From Bacteroidales bacterium (GTDB lineage: Bacteria > Bacteroidota > Bacteroidia > Bacteroidales > UBA3663): a stretch of 36,372 nucleotides of DNA. Shown here in pieces: positions 25,582 through 33,566 of this stretch (its first letter is position 1; each line of letters starts with the position of its first letter). Under the pieces are notes generated by a model. The model ran no database searches, was not told the origin of the DNA, and worked only from the letters and a program-made list of their open reading frames with translations. The position numbers and the translations under genes are program-made. The stretch lies in assembly GCA_016286775.1 (NCBI GenBank), contig JAEEUA010000008.1:1-36372 (forward strand), written 5' to 3'.

Positions 25582-25621
25582 GAAAAAGGCACAACCAATC
25601 TGCACGCAGAATGGTTATGCC
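25582..25621 (-). terminator. Terminator after the lipoprotein gene (solo repeat-family copy)
   Basis: On the minus strand GGCATAACCATTCTGC (25606-25621) and GCAGATTGGTTGTGCC (25588-25603) form a 16-bp stem with two mismatched pairs and a 2-base loop, followed by TTTTTC. It ends the transcript of the lipoprotein gene, 66 bases after its stop. The stem sequence closely resembles the 42-bp repeat unit at 34841-34873. Confidence 0.75.
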
Positions 25622-25687
25622 TCCAATCGAAATACCAGGTTCTTGTCTTGGACCGGTTCTTTCCGCCCAGTCGAACGACAGTCGGAA

Positions 25688-26287
25688 CTACTGCCTTGGT
25701 TTCATTTCTGACGAAGGGATCGTGCAGACCGATTGCCACGTCTCCTCCATCAGGGAAGTGCAGAACACAACGCCTCGGGCTGTGATACCGACAGCGAAAT
25801 TCCTTACCATCGAGAGGAATGCCTCCTCTCCTCCCAGAGACTCAATCGCCCAGGCATTCTCAAGCCTGGTACGGGCGAGTACTTGTGCTGAAAGAGCGTC
25901 GATGTCATCGGTCAGTTCGGCAGGAGTCAAAAAGTGCCCATCCTGTCGGACGAATGTATAGAGACAATAGTTTTCGTCGCCCTCGTAATAGTCCGACGGC
26001 AAGGTCTTCACATGATAGAAATAGGTAAGGTAATCCGGGTCCTGATAAACCAGATATGCCTTGCAAAGCGTCTGCGGATCTTCTTCGCGATAGGACGTCT
26101 TGATACTGTCGAGCCACAGAGTAACGGCTTTGCATCCCACATCATGACCGAGAAGATAATCCAACTGGACAGTGCCTTTCGGCGAAAACCACGTATCAAC
26201 CTTCACTTCGGAATCGGACTTGGAACCGACGCAGGAAGTGAATAACAAACCAAGTGCGAGGAGTGCTGAAATAAGGAAAGATTTCAT
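25688..26287 (-). CDS. Lipoprotein of unknown function
   Basis: 199 residues from ATG 26287 (MKSFLISALLALGLL). The frame extends upstream for 51 more codons into the end of the peptidase gene, but only the internal ATG gives a signal peptide. The lipobox is LFTSC with Cys18. The mature protein is mixed alpha/beta, acidic and Tyr-rich (DYLTYFYHVKTLPSDYYEGD), with no family or catalytic motif that I recognise. Its stop is followed by the hairpin terminator at 25582-25621. It lies 23 bases after the bleomycin-hydrolase gene, probably in one operon with it, so may act with or near that peptidase in the envelope. Confidence 0.82.
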   Translation of the reverse strand: MKSFLISALLALGLLFTSCVGSKSDSEVKVDTWFSPKGTVQLDYLLGHDVGCKAVTLWLDSIKTSYREEDPQTLCKAYLVYQDPDYLTYFYHVKTLPSDYYEGDENYCLYTFVRQDGHFLTPAELTDDIDALSAQVLARTRLENAWAIESLGGEEAFLSMVRNFAVGITARGVVFCTSLMEETWQSVCTIPSSEMKPRQ

Positions 26288-26310
26288 AAGCGAAGTGATG
26301 TAATAGCGAA

Positions 26311-27774
26311 TTATTCTTCCATCAGGAACATGGGATCCCAAGCAGGAAGCAGGATAGGCTTCTGGCCGAGCATATCGATGTACTTTCTGGCCACATATTC
26401 CTTGCGAATGACAAGTCGGAACATATAGTTGTCGAACCACTCATCCGTCATGATGAGATGCCCCTTGTGTCCGCTGGCTGCGCCCCAGCTGTTCTCGACC
26501 ATCCACTTCTTGACATGAAGCTTCGAAGCGTCCATGTCGGGCGAAAGGATATTGAGCGGAGTCTGCAGGGTATCAACATCCACAGCCACCATCGTCATGG
26601 CATGGCTCGAACCCGACGCATGGGTATAGACACGCTGGCGCTTGTCCATCTTGAAATCTGTGCCGAGGAGCGATGCATAGTCGAAGTTATTGAGGTCGAG
26701 TGTTCCGTTCTTGCGGTTGAGGTACTTGGCGACGTCGCACGAGAAGTACATGGCCGTACTATCCTTGAGCGAAGCCACTGCCATCGGCTTGATTTCGTCG
26801 GCGGGAAGATTCAGATACACCCAATCGTGTCCGTCGTAGGTATGACGATCGTAATCGATCTGATAGGTCTTGTAGTATTCGCGCAAAGGATCGTTCATCA
26901 CCATGATATAGTTGTCGTAGAGGGCATCATCGTCCCAATATTTGGCATAGAACGAGAGCGGAGTGTATGTCTCACTGCTGACAACGGCGTCGTTGGCCGT
27001 GCGTTCGGTCCAAGTGAAGGATGTCGGAGGCACACCATAGGCCAGGGTGAGGATATGGTAGATGGTGCCAAGCATCTCGACCTTGCGCTTCTCAAGTTGT
27101 GCCTCGTCTGGCAGCTTCCGGCCCTTTTCCTTTGTGTTGGCCATGGCACGAAGTTCAAGGCCCATCTCGCGCAGTTTCCACTTGAGCAGCATATCGATGT
27201 CGCGGGTATTGTTGGCCTGATAGTTGTCGGGCATCACGTCGTAGGGAACTACGCCGTACTTCTGCACAAGATCAGCACCACCGCAGAATGTTCCTCCGTC
27301 GGAAAGGGGATTCTGGAACAGCCAATCGACCATACGGTCGTCATCGGCCTTCTGACGCGTATCGATGATACCTTGCAGGAAGAGGTTGGACTTCTCAAGC
27401 TGGTCGTAGAAGAAGAGATAGGCTCCCGACAACTCAAGCCCTTTCAGGTTGTACTTGTTGATGGCCTTGCTGCGAAGCACATTCATCGTGGTAAAGAGCC
27501 AGCAACGGCCCGATGAAGCCTGGTCGGTGACACCCTTGTTCGGCACGCGATAGGTGAAATGATCGTCCACGGCACTGAGGGTCGATGCATCGGTGGCAAG
27601 AACCGAAATGCTGGTGCTGGACAATGCATTTCGCACCAACTTGTCCTGTGGCTGCACAGTCTGCTGCAGCTGCTGCAGAACCTCGGGCGTAATGGCTGTC
27701 TGCGACTGAACTTCGAAAGGCAGGGAGGAGAACGATGCAAAAAGAGCAGCTCCCAGGAGAATAGTCTTTTTCAT
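26311..27774 (-). CDS. Secreted C1B cysteine aminopeptidase (bleomycin hydrolase type)
   Basis: 487 residues with a signal peptide (MKKTILLGAALFASFSSLPF, cleavage near VQSQ). The papain-like C1B family is recognised by Q85-x-SSGRCWLF with nucleophile C91, the SSHAM block with H391 and WMVENSWG with N428. The late GHKGHLIMTDEWF stretch is also typical. Bleomycin hydrolases are usually cytoplasmic hexamers that trim peptides from the N-terminus; here the signal peptide places the enzyme in the periplasm or on a surface, as in several Bacteroidales and Porphyromonas proteins. The C-terminus extends past the family's usual end (PILLPAWDPMFLMEE). Promoter at 27814-27845. Confidence 0.93.
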   Translation of the reverse strand: MKKTILLGAALFASFSSLPFEVQSQTAITPEVLQQLQQTVQPQDKLVRNALSSTSISVLATDASTLSAVDDHFTYRVPNKGVTDQASSGRCWLFTTMNVLRSKAINKYNLKGLELSGAYLFFYDQLEKSNLFLQGIIDTRQKADDDRMVDWLFQNPLSDGGTFCGGADLVQKYGVVPYDVMPDNYQANNTRDIDMLLKWKLREMGLELRAMANTKEKGRKLPDEAQLEKRKVEMLGTIYHILTLAYGVPPTSFTWTERTANDAVVSSETYTPLSFYAKYWDDDALYDNYIMVMNDPLREYYKTYQIDYDRHTYDGHDWVYLNLPADEIKPMAVASLKDSTAMYFSCDVAKYLNRKNGTLDLNNFDYASLLGTDFKMDKRQRVYTHASGSSHAMTMVAVDVDTLQTPLNILSPDMDASKLHVKKWMVENSWGAASGHKGHLIMTDEWFDNYMFRLVIRKEYVARKYIDMLGQKPILLPAWDPMFLMEE

Positions 27775-27813
27775 ACCTTAGATATAATAAAGAAAGTGTG
27801 TAGAAACTGAGTG

Positions 27814-27845
27814 CAAAAATAGCATAAAATTCCGAGTTTTCCAAG
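27814..27845 (-). promoter_or_regulatory. Promoter of the peptidase-lipoprotein operon
   Basis: On the minus strand CTTG (27842-27845, one change from TTTG), 20 bases, then TATTTTTG (27814-27821). The divergent fkp promoter starts 37 bases further right. Confidence 0.68.
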
Positions 27846-27882
27846 AAAAAGACCGAAATTTTGCAAATAATCGGACAAATGC

Positions 27883-27913
27883 TTTGCAGTTTCATGTTTT
27901 TAGGATATCTTTG
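27883..27913 (+). promoter_or_regulatory. Promoter of fkp
   Basis: TTTG (27883-27886), 19 bases, then TATCTTTG (27906-27913) followed by TGC. Transcription near 27920 gives a leader of about 80 bases, longer than at other promoters here. Confidence 0.75.
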
Positions 27914-27998
27914 TGCGATTTTTTATAGAATTATTATCCGGCCAAGGCCTTCTCACCGTTGTGTGGATCTCCTCCTTTGCCGACAATCCATCAAATTC

Positions 27999-30776
27999 AT
28001 GAAAAAACTCCTATCCCTACCGCCTAACCTCGTTGAATGTTTCCACGACATCACAGGCAAGAGCCGTGAAGAGTGGTTCTGCACGAACGACCCCATCGGA
28101 GCCAAACTGGGCAGCGGAGGCGGAACGACATGGGCAATCCAGAAAGCACGCGAAGCCGGCTGGATGAAGCCTGGCGACCGCGCCATCCTGCTGCATGCGG
28201 GCGGGCAATCCCGCAGGCTGCCAGCCTATGCACCATCGGGCAAGATACTTACCCCCATCCCTGTTTTCCGCTGGAAACGCGGACAACGACTTTCGCAAAG
28301 CCTTCTGGACCTCCAGCTGCCCCTTTTTGAGGATATTATGCAACGCGCTCCCAAGTCGCTGACAACGATGGTGGTGAGCGGCGATGTCTATATCCGCTCC
28401 ACAGGTCCGCTGCAGGACATTCCCGAAGCCGATGTTGTCTGCTACGGCCTTTGGGCCGACCCCTCACTGGCAAAGAACCATGGCATATTCGTCTCGAAAC
28501 GCTCTACGCCTGATGTCCTTGAATACATGCTGCAGAAACCTTCGGTCGAGACATTGGGCAAGTTGATGAAAGACAGTTTCTTCCTCATGGACATCGGTAT
28601 CTGGCTCTTCTCGGAAAAGGCTTTGGACCTGCTGATGAAACGGTCGCTGAAGTCTGTTCCTTCCGATGCCACGCTTCGGGGAGAGGACGTCCGATTCTAT
28701 GATATGTATTCCGAGTTTGGAATGGCACTTGGCGCTAATCCGAAAATCGAGGACAAGGAACTGAATGCACTCAAGGTGATGATCCTGCCCTTGCCGGGCG
28801 GAGAATTCCACCACTACGGCACATCTCCCGAAATGATTTCCTCAACGCTGGCTGTCCAGAACTCTGTCATCAATCAGCATGAGATTCTGCGCAAGGGCAT
28901 CAAGCCGCATCCGAGCATCTTCATCCAGAATGCGGAATGCCATATCCGGCTCACCGAACGCAATGCCAACACTTGGATTGAGAACTCCTTCATCGGGAAA
29001 GACTGGCAGCTGCAAGGGAACAACATCGTCACGGGTGTACCGGTGAACGACTGGAAGATCAATTTAGGCAACGGAATCTGCATCGATATCGTTCCAGTAG
29101 GCGAATGGGAATGGGCTGTCCGTCCCTATTATTTCAACGAACCGCATCCGGCCTGGCTCCTGGAGCGGACAGGATATGCCGACTGCAAGAATCCGCAACA
29201 GGATGCACGTATCTACCCCATTCTGGATGCAGTCGGGAAGATGGAAGCTGTGCTTGTCTGGATGATCCAAGGCGACAATTCGACCGATGGCGAAGCTATC
29301 TGGAAAGATAGCAGGAAGATGGCGGCAGACGAGATTTCGGCCTATGCCAACCTGCGTCGGCTCACAGCACAACGCGAGTCATTCCGCAAGGCCAACTGGC
29401 CCGAACTGGCGCGCAACTGGGAAAAGTCGATCTTCTACCAGCTCAATCTGAAGGATGCAGCCGAGCAGTTCAAGCGCTTTGGCATTCCAGCCCCTGCCCT
29501 ACTGCCCGACACCGCATCACGCATGACACGTATCAGCGATGCCATGTTCCGAGCCCAACTTGCTGGCGAGGAGGGGAATGAGCATGAAGAACAGGCCTTC
29601 AGCCTGATGCGCGAAGGTTTGACCGAGACGCTGATGCAGCAGCAGAAACCTGTGCTCAGCGTCTATGCAGACCAGATTGTCTGGAGCCGCAGCCCCGTGC
29701 GCATCGATCTCGCTGGCGGCTGGACCGACACTCCGCCCTACTCCATGATGCAGGGTGGCAATGTGGTGAATATCGCCATCGAACTGAACGGGCAACCGCC
29801 CCTCCAGGTCTATATGAAGCCCTGTAAGGAGAAGCGCATCATCCTCCGCAGCATCGACCTCGGTGCCAGCGAAGCTGTCGTGACCTACGACGACCTGCAA
29901 CAGTTCAACAAGGTCGGTTCGCCGTTCTCCATTCCCAAGGCAGCGCTGGTTCTGGCAGGCTTCTCTCCCCGGTTCAGTTCCCAACAGTTTGGTTCGCTGA
30001 AAGAACAACTGGATGCCTTCGGTAGTGGCATCGAAATGACAACCCTCTCAGCCATACCGGCAGGCTCAGGTCTCGGAACAAGTTCCATGCTTGCCGCCAC
30101 AGTGCTCGGTGCTGTGAACGACTTCTGTGGCTTGGGTTGGGACAAATACGAAATCTCGAACCGTACGCTGGTTCTCGAGCAACTGCTCACCACCGGCGGT
30201 GGCTGGCAGGACCAGTACGGAGGTGTCCTGCATGGTGTGAAACTCTTGCAGACCCAACCTGGCTGGCAGCAGCAGCCGCTGGTCCGGTGGTTGCCTGACA
30301 CTCTCTTCACGTCATCCGATTATTCGAAGTGCCATCTGCTCTATTACACTGGCATCACTCGAACGGCCAAGGGAATCCTGGCAGAAATTGTCCGCGGCAT
30401 GTTCCTCAACGAGACCGAACGTCTCGACATCCTTGCCGAAATGAAGCAGCATGCTCTCGACCTCTACGATGTGATTCAGCGTGGAGAGTTCGATGCGATG
30501 GGACGGCTTATCCGCAAGACCTGGAACCAGAACCAGCGCATCGACAGCGGTACGAATCCCCCTGCCGTGCAGGCCATCACCGAAAAGATTGATGACCTCT
30601 GCCTCGGCTACAAGCTGCCAGGCGCAGGGGGTGGCGGCTATCTCTACATGGTCGCCAAGGATGACGAAGCCGCTGCCCGCATCCGCAAGACGCTGCTGGC
30701 TGCACCACCGAACAACAAGGCTCGTTTCGTTGAGATGACCTTGTCGCAAAAGGGACTCGAAATCAGCAAGAGCTAA
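27999..30776 (+). CDS. fkp: Bifunctional L-fucokinase / GDP-L-fucose pyrophosphorylase
   Basis: 925 residues from ATG 27999; the frame is open further upstream but those codons cross the promoter. It salvages free L-fucose: fucose to fucose-1-phosphate, then to GDP-fucose for surface glycans. Bacteroides Fkp has about 950 residues in the same order. The N-terminal half is the pyrophosphorylase, with LLHAGGQSRRLPAYAPSGKI near 64-83. From about 560 it is a GHMP kinase: SPVRIDLAGGWTDTPPYS near 563-580, the phosphate-binding PAGSGLGTSSMLAA near 686-699 and a C-terminal KLPGAGGGGY. The next gene starts two bases after its stop, so they are co-transcribed. Confidence 0.97.
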   Translation: MKKLLSLPPNLVECFHDITGKSREEWFCTNDPIGAKLGSGGGTTWAIQKAREAGWMKPGDRAILLHAGGQSRRLPAYAPSGKILTPIPVFRWKRGQRLSQSLLDLQLPLFEDIMQRAPKSLTTMVVSGDVYIRSTGPLQDIPEADVVCYGLWADPSLAKNHGIFVSKRSTPDVLEYMLQKPSVETLGKLMKDSFFLMDIGIWLFSEKALDLLMKRSLKSVPSDATLRGEDVRFYDMYSEFGMALGANPKIEDKELNALKVMILPLPGGEFHHYGTSPEMISSTLAVQNSVINQHEILRKGIKPHPSIFIQNAECHIRLTERNANTWIENSFIGKDWQLQGNNIVTGVPVNDWKINLGNGICIDIVPVGEWEWAVRPYYFNEPHPAWLLERTGYADCKNPQQDARIYPILDAVGKMEAVLVWMIQGDNSTDGEAIWKDSRKMAADEISAYANLRRLTAQRESFRKANWPELARNWEKSIFYQLNLKDAAEQFKRFGIPAPALLPDTASRMTRISDAMFRAQLAGEEGNEHEEQAFSLMREGLTETLMQQQKPVLSVYADQIVWSRSPVRIDLAGGWTDTPPYSMMQGGNVVNIAIELNGQPPLQVYMKPCKEKRIILRSIDLGASEAVVTYDDLQQFNKVGSPFSIPKAALVLAGFSPRFSSQQFGSLKEQLDAFGSGIEMTTLSAIPAGSGLGTSSMLAATVLGAVNDFCGLGWDKYEISNRTLVLEQLLTTGGGWQDQYGGVLHGVKLLQTQPGWQQQPLVRWLPDTLFTSSDYSKCHLLYYTGITRTAKGILAEIVRGMFLNETERLDILAEMKQHALDLYDVIQRGEFDAMGRLIRKTWNQNQRIDSGTNPPAVQAITEKIDDLCLGYKLPGAGGGGYLYMVAKDDEAAARIRKTLLAAPPNNKARFVEMTLSQKGLEISKS

Positions 30777-30777
30777 G

Positions 30778-31803
30778 ATGAAGATGAATATGCACCAATG
30801 GCGACGTGACGTAATCGCCAGGAAGGATGTCATTGCCATCCCTGTCATGACGCATCCGGGCATCGATGCCATAGGGCATTCCGTACGAGAGGCAATCACC
30901 ACAGGCACCATCCAGGCCAAGGCCATCAAGTATCTGGCAGACCATTATCGGACAGGAGCCAGCTGCACGGCCATGGACCTGACGGTCGAAGCCGACTCCT
31001 TTGGTGCCCCTATCCTTTTTCCCGAAAACGAGATTGCAACCGTCAGCGGCCGTCTGCTCAAGGACGCCGGCGACATCCGTGCCTTGAAAGTCCCCTCGCT
31101 CGACAGCGGACGCATCCGCGAATACCTGCGGGCCAACGTCATCGCAGCTCGCGAAGTGACCGATCGACCGGTCTTTGCCGGGTGCATCGGTCCATTCTCG
31201 TTGGCTGGAAGGCTCTACGACATGAGCGAAATCATGATTCTGGCCTATAGCGATTCGGAACTGACCCACGAACTGCTCGAAAAGTGCACGACCTTCATCC
31301 TGCGCTATTGTCTTGCCCTGAAGGCGACAGGTGTCAACGGGGTATTGATGGCTGAACCTGCTGCTGGATTGCTTTCGAATGACGGTTGTCTGGAATTCAG
31401 TTCGAAACAGGTCAAACGAATAGTAGATGCCGTGCAGGACGAGCATTTCATGGTGATACTTCATAACTGCGGCAACACGGGACATTGCACCCGTGCGATG
31501 GTGGCCACTGGAGCTGATGCCTATCACTTTGGAAACAAATGCGACATGGCGGAGGTCTTGAAGGATATTCCTTCCGACAAATTGGCGATGGGCAACCTTG
31601 ATCCTGTCACCATCTTCAAGCAGGGAACGGTCGAAGCAGTGAAACGAGCCACCACCGAACTGCTCAATCGTTGCTGCAGCTATCCGAACTTCGTCCTGTC
31701 GAGCGGATGCGACACCCCTCCCAATACGCCGCTCGCCAACATCGATGCATTCTTCGAGGCACTGCAGGAATTCAATGATCGAAAGGACTCTGACATACAC
31801 TGA
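30778..31803 (+). CDS. UroD/MtaA-family cobalamin-linked methyltransferase
   Basis: 341 residues. The fold is of the uroporphyrinogen decarboxylase superfamily, MtaA/CmuA branch, which moves methyl groups between corrinoid proteins and thiols. Family features: IPVMTHPGIDAIG near the N-terminus, FAGCIGPFSLAGRLYDMSE in the middle, LHNCGNTGHC with the His/Cys zinc ligands near 223-232, and SSGCDTPPNTP with another Cys near the C-terminus. True UroD enzymes lack this zinc set, so haem synthesis is less likely. It starts two bases after fkp, and the next gene, a MetH-activation-domain protein, overlaps it by 29 bases. Methyl donor and acceptor are unknown. Confidence 0.85.
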   Translation: MKMNMHQWRRDVIARKDVIAIPVMTHPGIDAIGHSVREAITTGTIQAKAIKYLADHYRTGASCTAMDLTVEADSFGAPILFPENEIATVSGRLLKDAGDIRALKVPSLDSGRIREYLRANVIAAREVTDRPVFAGCIGPFSLAGRLYDMSEIMILAYSDSELTHELLEKCTTFILRYCLALKATGVNGVLMAEPAAGLLSNDGCLEFSSKQVKRIVDAVQDEHFMVILHNCGNTGHCTRAMVATGADAYHFGNKCDMAEVLKDIPSDKLAMGNLDPVTIFKQGTVEAVKRATTELLNRCCSYPNFVLSSGCDTPPNTPLANIDAFFEALQEFNDRKDSDIH

Positions 31804-32443
31804 ACTGGGGCTCACGACTGAAGAGATTCTCACGCTCCTACCTTCTGATGCAACCATACGTCAGGAGGTTTTGTCGTTGCTGGACGAAATACAAAGGATT
31901 CTCAAGGCACGGTTCGCCTTTGTCACCACAGGAATGGAAGCCCTTGATCGCTTCAAGCCCGGACGAATCATCCTCAGCCAGCTGAAAGGAAGCGAAGCCT
32001 TGTGCTGGTTCGTAGCGACAGCAGGACAGGAATTTGAAGGCTTCCAGCGCCGTCTGATGCAACAGGGCGACATGGTGCGCGTCTATCTTGCCAATGAAAT
32101 TGGCTCCATCATTGCCGAAAAGACTGCCGATCGGATGGAAGAGCTCCTGCAGGAGCAGCTGACACCAAAAGGGCTGTATCGTACAAATCGATACAGCCCA
32201 GGCTATTGCGGATGGGAAGTCAATGAGCAGCCCCTCCTTTTCAAACTATTCCAGCCTCATGATTCAAGACGCAATTCCGACGACACTCCTACCCCATGCG
32301 ATATCCATCTGACAGATTCCTGCCTGATGGTCCCCATCAAGTCGGTGAGCGGCGTCATCGGTATTGGGCACAATGTAAGCCGGCGAGACTACATCTGTGG
32401 CCTTTGTGAACGCCAAGCGTCCTGCAATCGCAAACGTCGCTGA
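31775..32443 (+). CDS. Stand-alone MetH activation-domain protein
   Basis: 222 residues from ATG 31775, overlapping the previous gene by 29 bases, which implies coupled translation. The fold matches the S-adenosylmethionine-binding reactivation domain of cobalamin-dependent methionine synthase (MetH C-terminus): ANEIGSIIAEKTADR near 106-120, RYSPGY at 139-144 and LTDSCLMVPIKSVSGVIGIG near 179-198. The rest of MetH is absent. The end carries C208-x2-C211-x5-C217 followed by a basic tail, a possible metal or Fe-S site not part of MetH. Likely role: reductive remethylation of an inactivated cob(II)alamin protein that works with the adjacent methyltransferase; that corrinoid protein is not in the window. 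Confidence 0.82.
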   Translation: MIERTLTYTELGLTTEEILTLLPSDATIRQEVLSLLDEIQRILKARFAFVTTGMEALDRFKPGRIILSQLKGSEALCWFVATAGQEFEGFQRRLMQQGDMVRVYLANEIGSIIAEKTADRMEELLQEQLTPKGLYRTNRYSPGYCGWEVNEQPLLFKLFQPHDSRRNSDDTPTPCDIHLTDSCLMVPIKSVSGVIGIGHNVSRRDYICGLCERQASCNRKRR

Positions 32444-32447
32444 GGAA

Positions 32448-33287
32448 TTACAGCTCAATCACGTGCGGCTTGATGTCGCAGTCGTGGGTGGCAAGGCTTT
32501 CGATGCATCGGCTGTCCATCGACTGTTCCCTGATCCATTCGAGCGACTGGCGCTGCTTGGCCTTGTCGAGCGAAACACCACTCGTAATCATTTCTTTCCA
32601 CGACTTGGTGGCATAACCGCCATCCGAGAAGAGCAGGACATAGCGTCCATCGGCATTGGTAAGCTTCACAGCGCAGAGGCCATCGCAATGACCGGGGATG
32701 TTGATCATCTTCACACTACCATCGCCAAACAGGTCGAACGACTTACCGGCAGGTCCTTCGTTGCCGTTCCACACAAGAGTCTTCAGATCTACGCCTTCCC
32801 ACCACTTCTTCTTGTAACGCACAAAGCCATTCTTGCGAGCACATTCCAGTTCCTCAGCTGCGCAAAGAATATGCTTGGCATCCTTTACAGCACGGAGACC
32901 GTTGGCATGGTCGCAATCCAAGTGAGTCAGCAGCACATAATCCAAGTCACTTGGCTTGAGGCCATTAGCCGCCAACTGCTCATCGACAGCCTCTCCCAAA
33001 GGAATCCTGCCTTGATTCACATTATATAATACGCGCGAACCCAGGCTCTTGATCTGGGCCTGTCGGTCATAAACGCCTTCGGGTGACATGTAGCGATGCC
33101 AACCCGTATCCACCAGAATCAGCCCTTTCGGATGTTCGATAAGATAAACCGAAACGGGCAGCCAGATCCAATCTTTTTTGGGAGTGGTCAATCCAGAGGC
33201 TTTCAGCAGATTGCAGTTATCGCCGCCAAAGGGCAGATAAGGGGAAACACGGACTTCTCCGGTGTGCCATACATGAATCTTCATCAT
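32448..33287 (-). CDS. Metallo-beta-lactamase-fold hydrolase (AHL-lactonase-like)
   Basis: 279 residues from ATG 33287 (a second ATG follows at once). The metal motif is THLDCDHANG with H122, D124, D126 and H127: the second His of the canonical HxHxDH is Asp, as in one subgroup of lactonase-like proteins, so metal binding may differ. IPGHCDGLCAV near 197-207 supplies a further His, and SDGGYATKSW an Asp. No signal peptide. Substrate unknown; quorum-sensing lactonase activity should not be assumed. Its stop is four bases from that of the convergent MetH-activation gene. It is divergent from the AraC regulator, which may control it. Confidence 0.85.
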   Translation of the reverse strand: MMKIHVWHTGEVRVSPYLPFGGDNCNLLKASGLTTPKKDWIWLPVSVYLIEHPKGLILVDTGWHRYMSPEGVYDRQAQIKSLGSRVLYNVNQGRIPLGEAVDEQLAANGLKPSDLDYVLLTHLDCDHANGLRAVKDAKHILCAAEELECARKNGFVRYKKKWWEGVDLKTLVWNGNEGPAGKSFDLFGDGSVKMINIPGHCDGLCAVKLTNADGRYVLLFSDGGYATKSWKEMITSGVSLDKAKQRQSLEWIREQSMDSRCIESLATHDCDIKPHVIEL

Positions 33288-33324
33288 AGGTATATATACT
33301 TTTAATAGTTTCGTTTTCTGAGCG

Positions 33325-33332
33325 CAAAGATA
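33325..33332 (-). promoter_or_regulatory. -7 box of the lactonase-like gene
   Basis: TATCTTTG on the minus strand followed by CGC; transcription would start near 33318, about 31 bases before the ATG. No TTTG at -33, consistent with a weak or activator-dependent promoter. Confidence 0.55.
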
Positions 33333-33490
33333 TGTCTATTATTCGGTTCTTTGGTGTTCTATTTTTCCAATATAATCGCAGATTTTCCACCGATTTGGTA
33401 AATATACCACTTTTGTGGCAATTTAGAACACCAAATACACCTTTAATTCACCTAAAAAAATTCTAAATGCGACAAATAGTATAATAAATT

Positions 33491-33521
33491 TTTGCATAGT
33501 CTGGGAAAAATAGTATCTTTG
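33491..33521 (+). promoter_or_regulatory. Promoter of the AraC-family gene
   Basis: TTTG (33491-33494), 19 bases, then TATCTTTG (33514-33521) followed by TGC. The 160 or so bases between this and the divergent -7 box at 33325 could hold regulator sites; I see no obvious dyad there. Confidence 0.75.
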
Positions 33522-33566
33522 TGCCTCAAATACTGCAATAATAGGACCACATAAAATAAGATATCC

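Noticed and set aside
27861-27998. Extended N-terminus of Fkp
   Set aside because: The region contains the -33 and -7 boxes of the fkp promoter, and homologous enzymes start near MKKLLSLPPN.
30778-31803. Haem-pathway uroporphyrinogen decarboxylase (hemE)
   Set aside because: The His/Cys zinc ligands and the adjacent MetH-activation gene fit the MtaA branch; no other haem genes are in the window.
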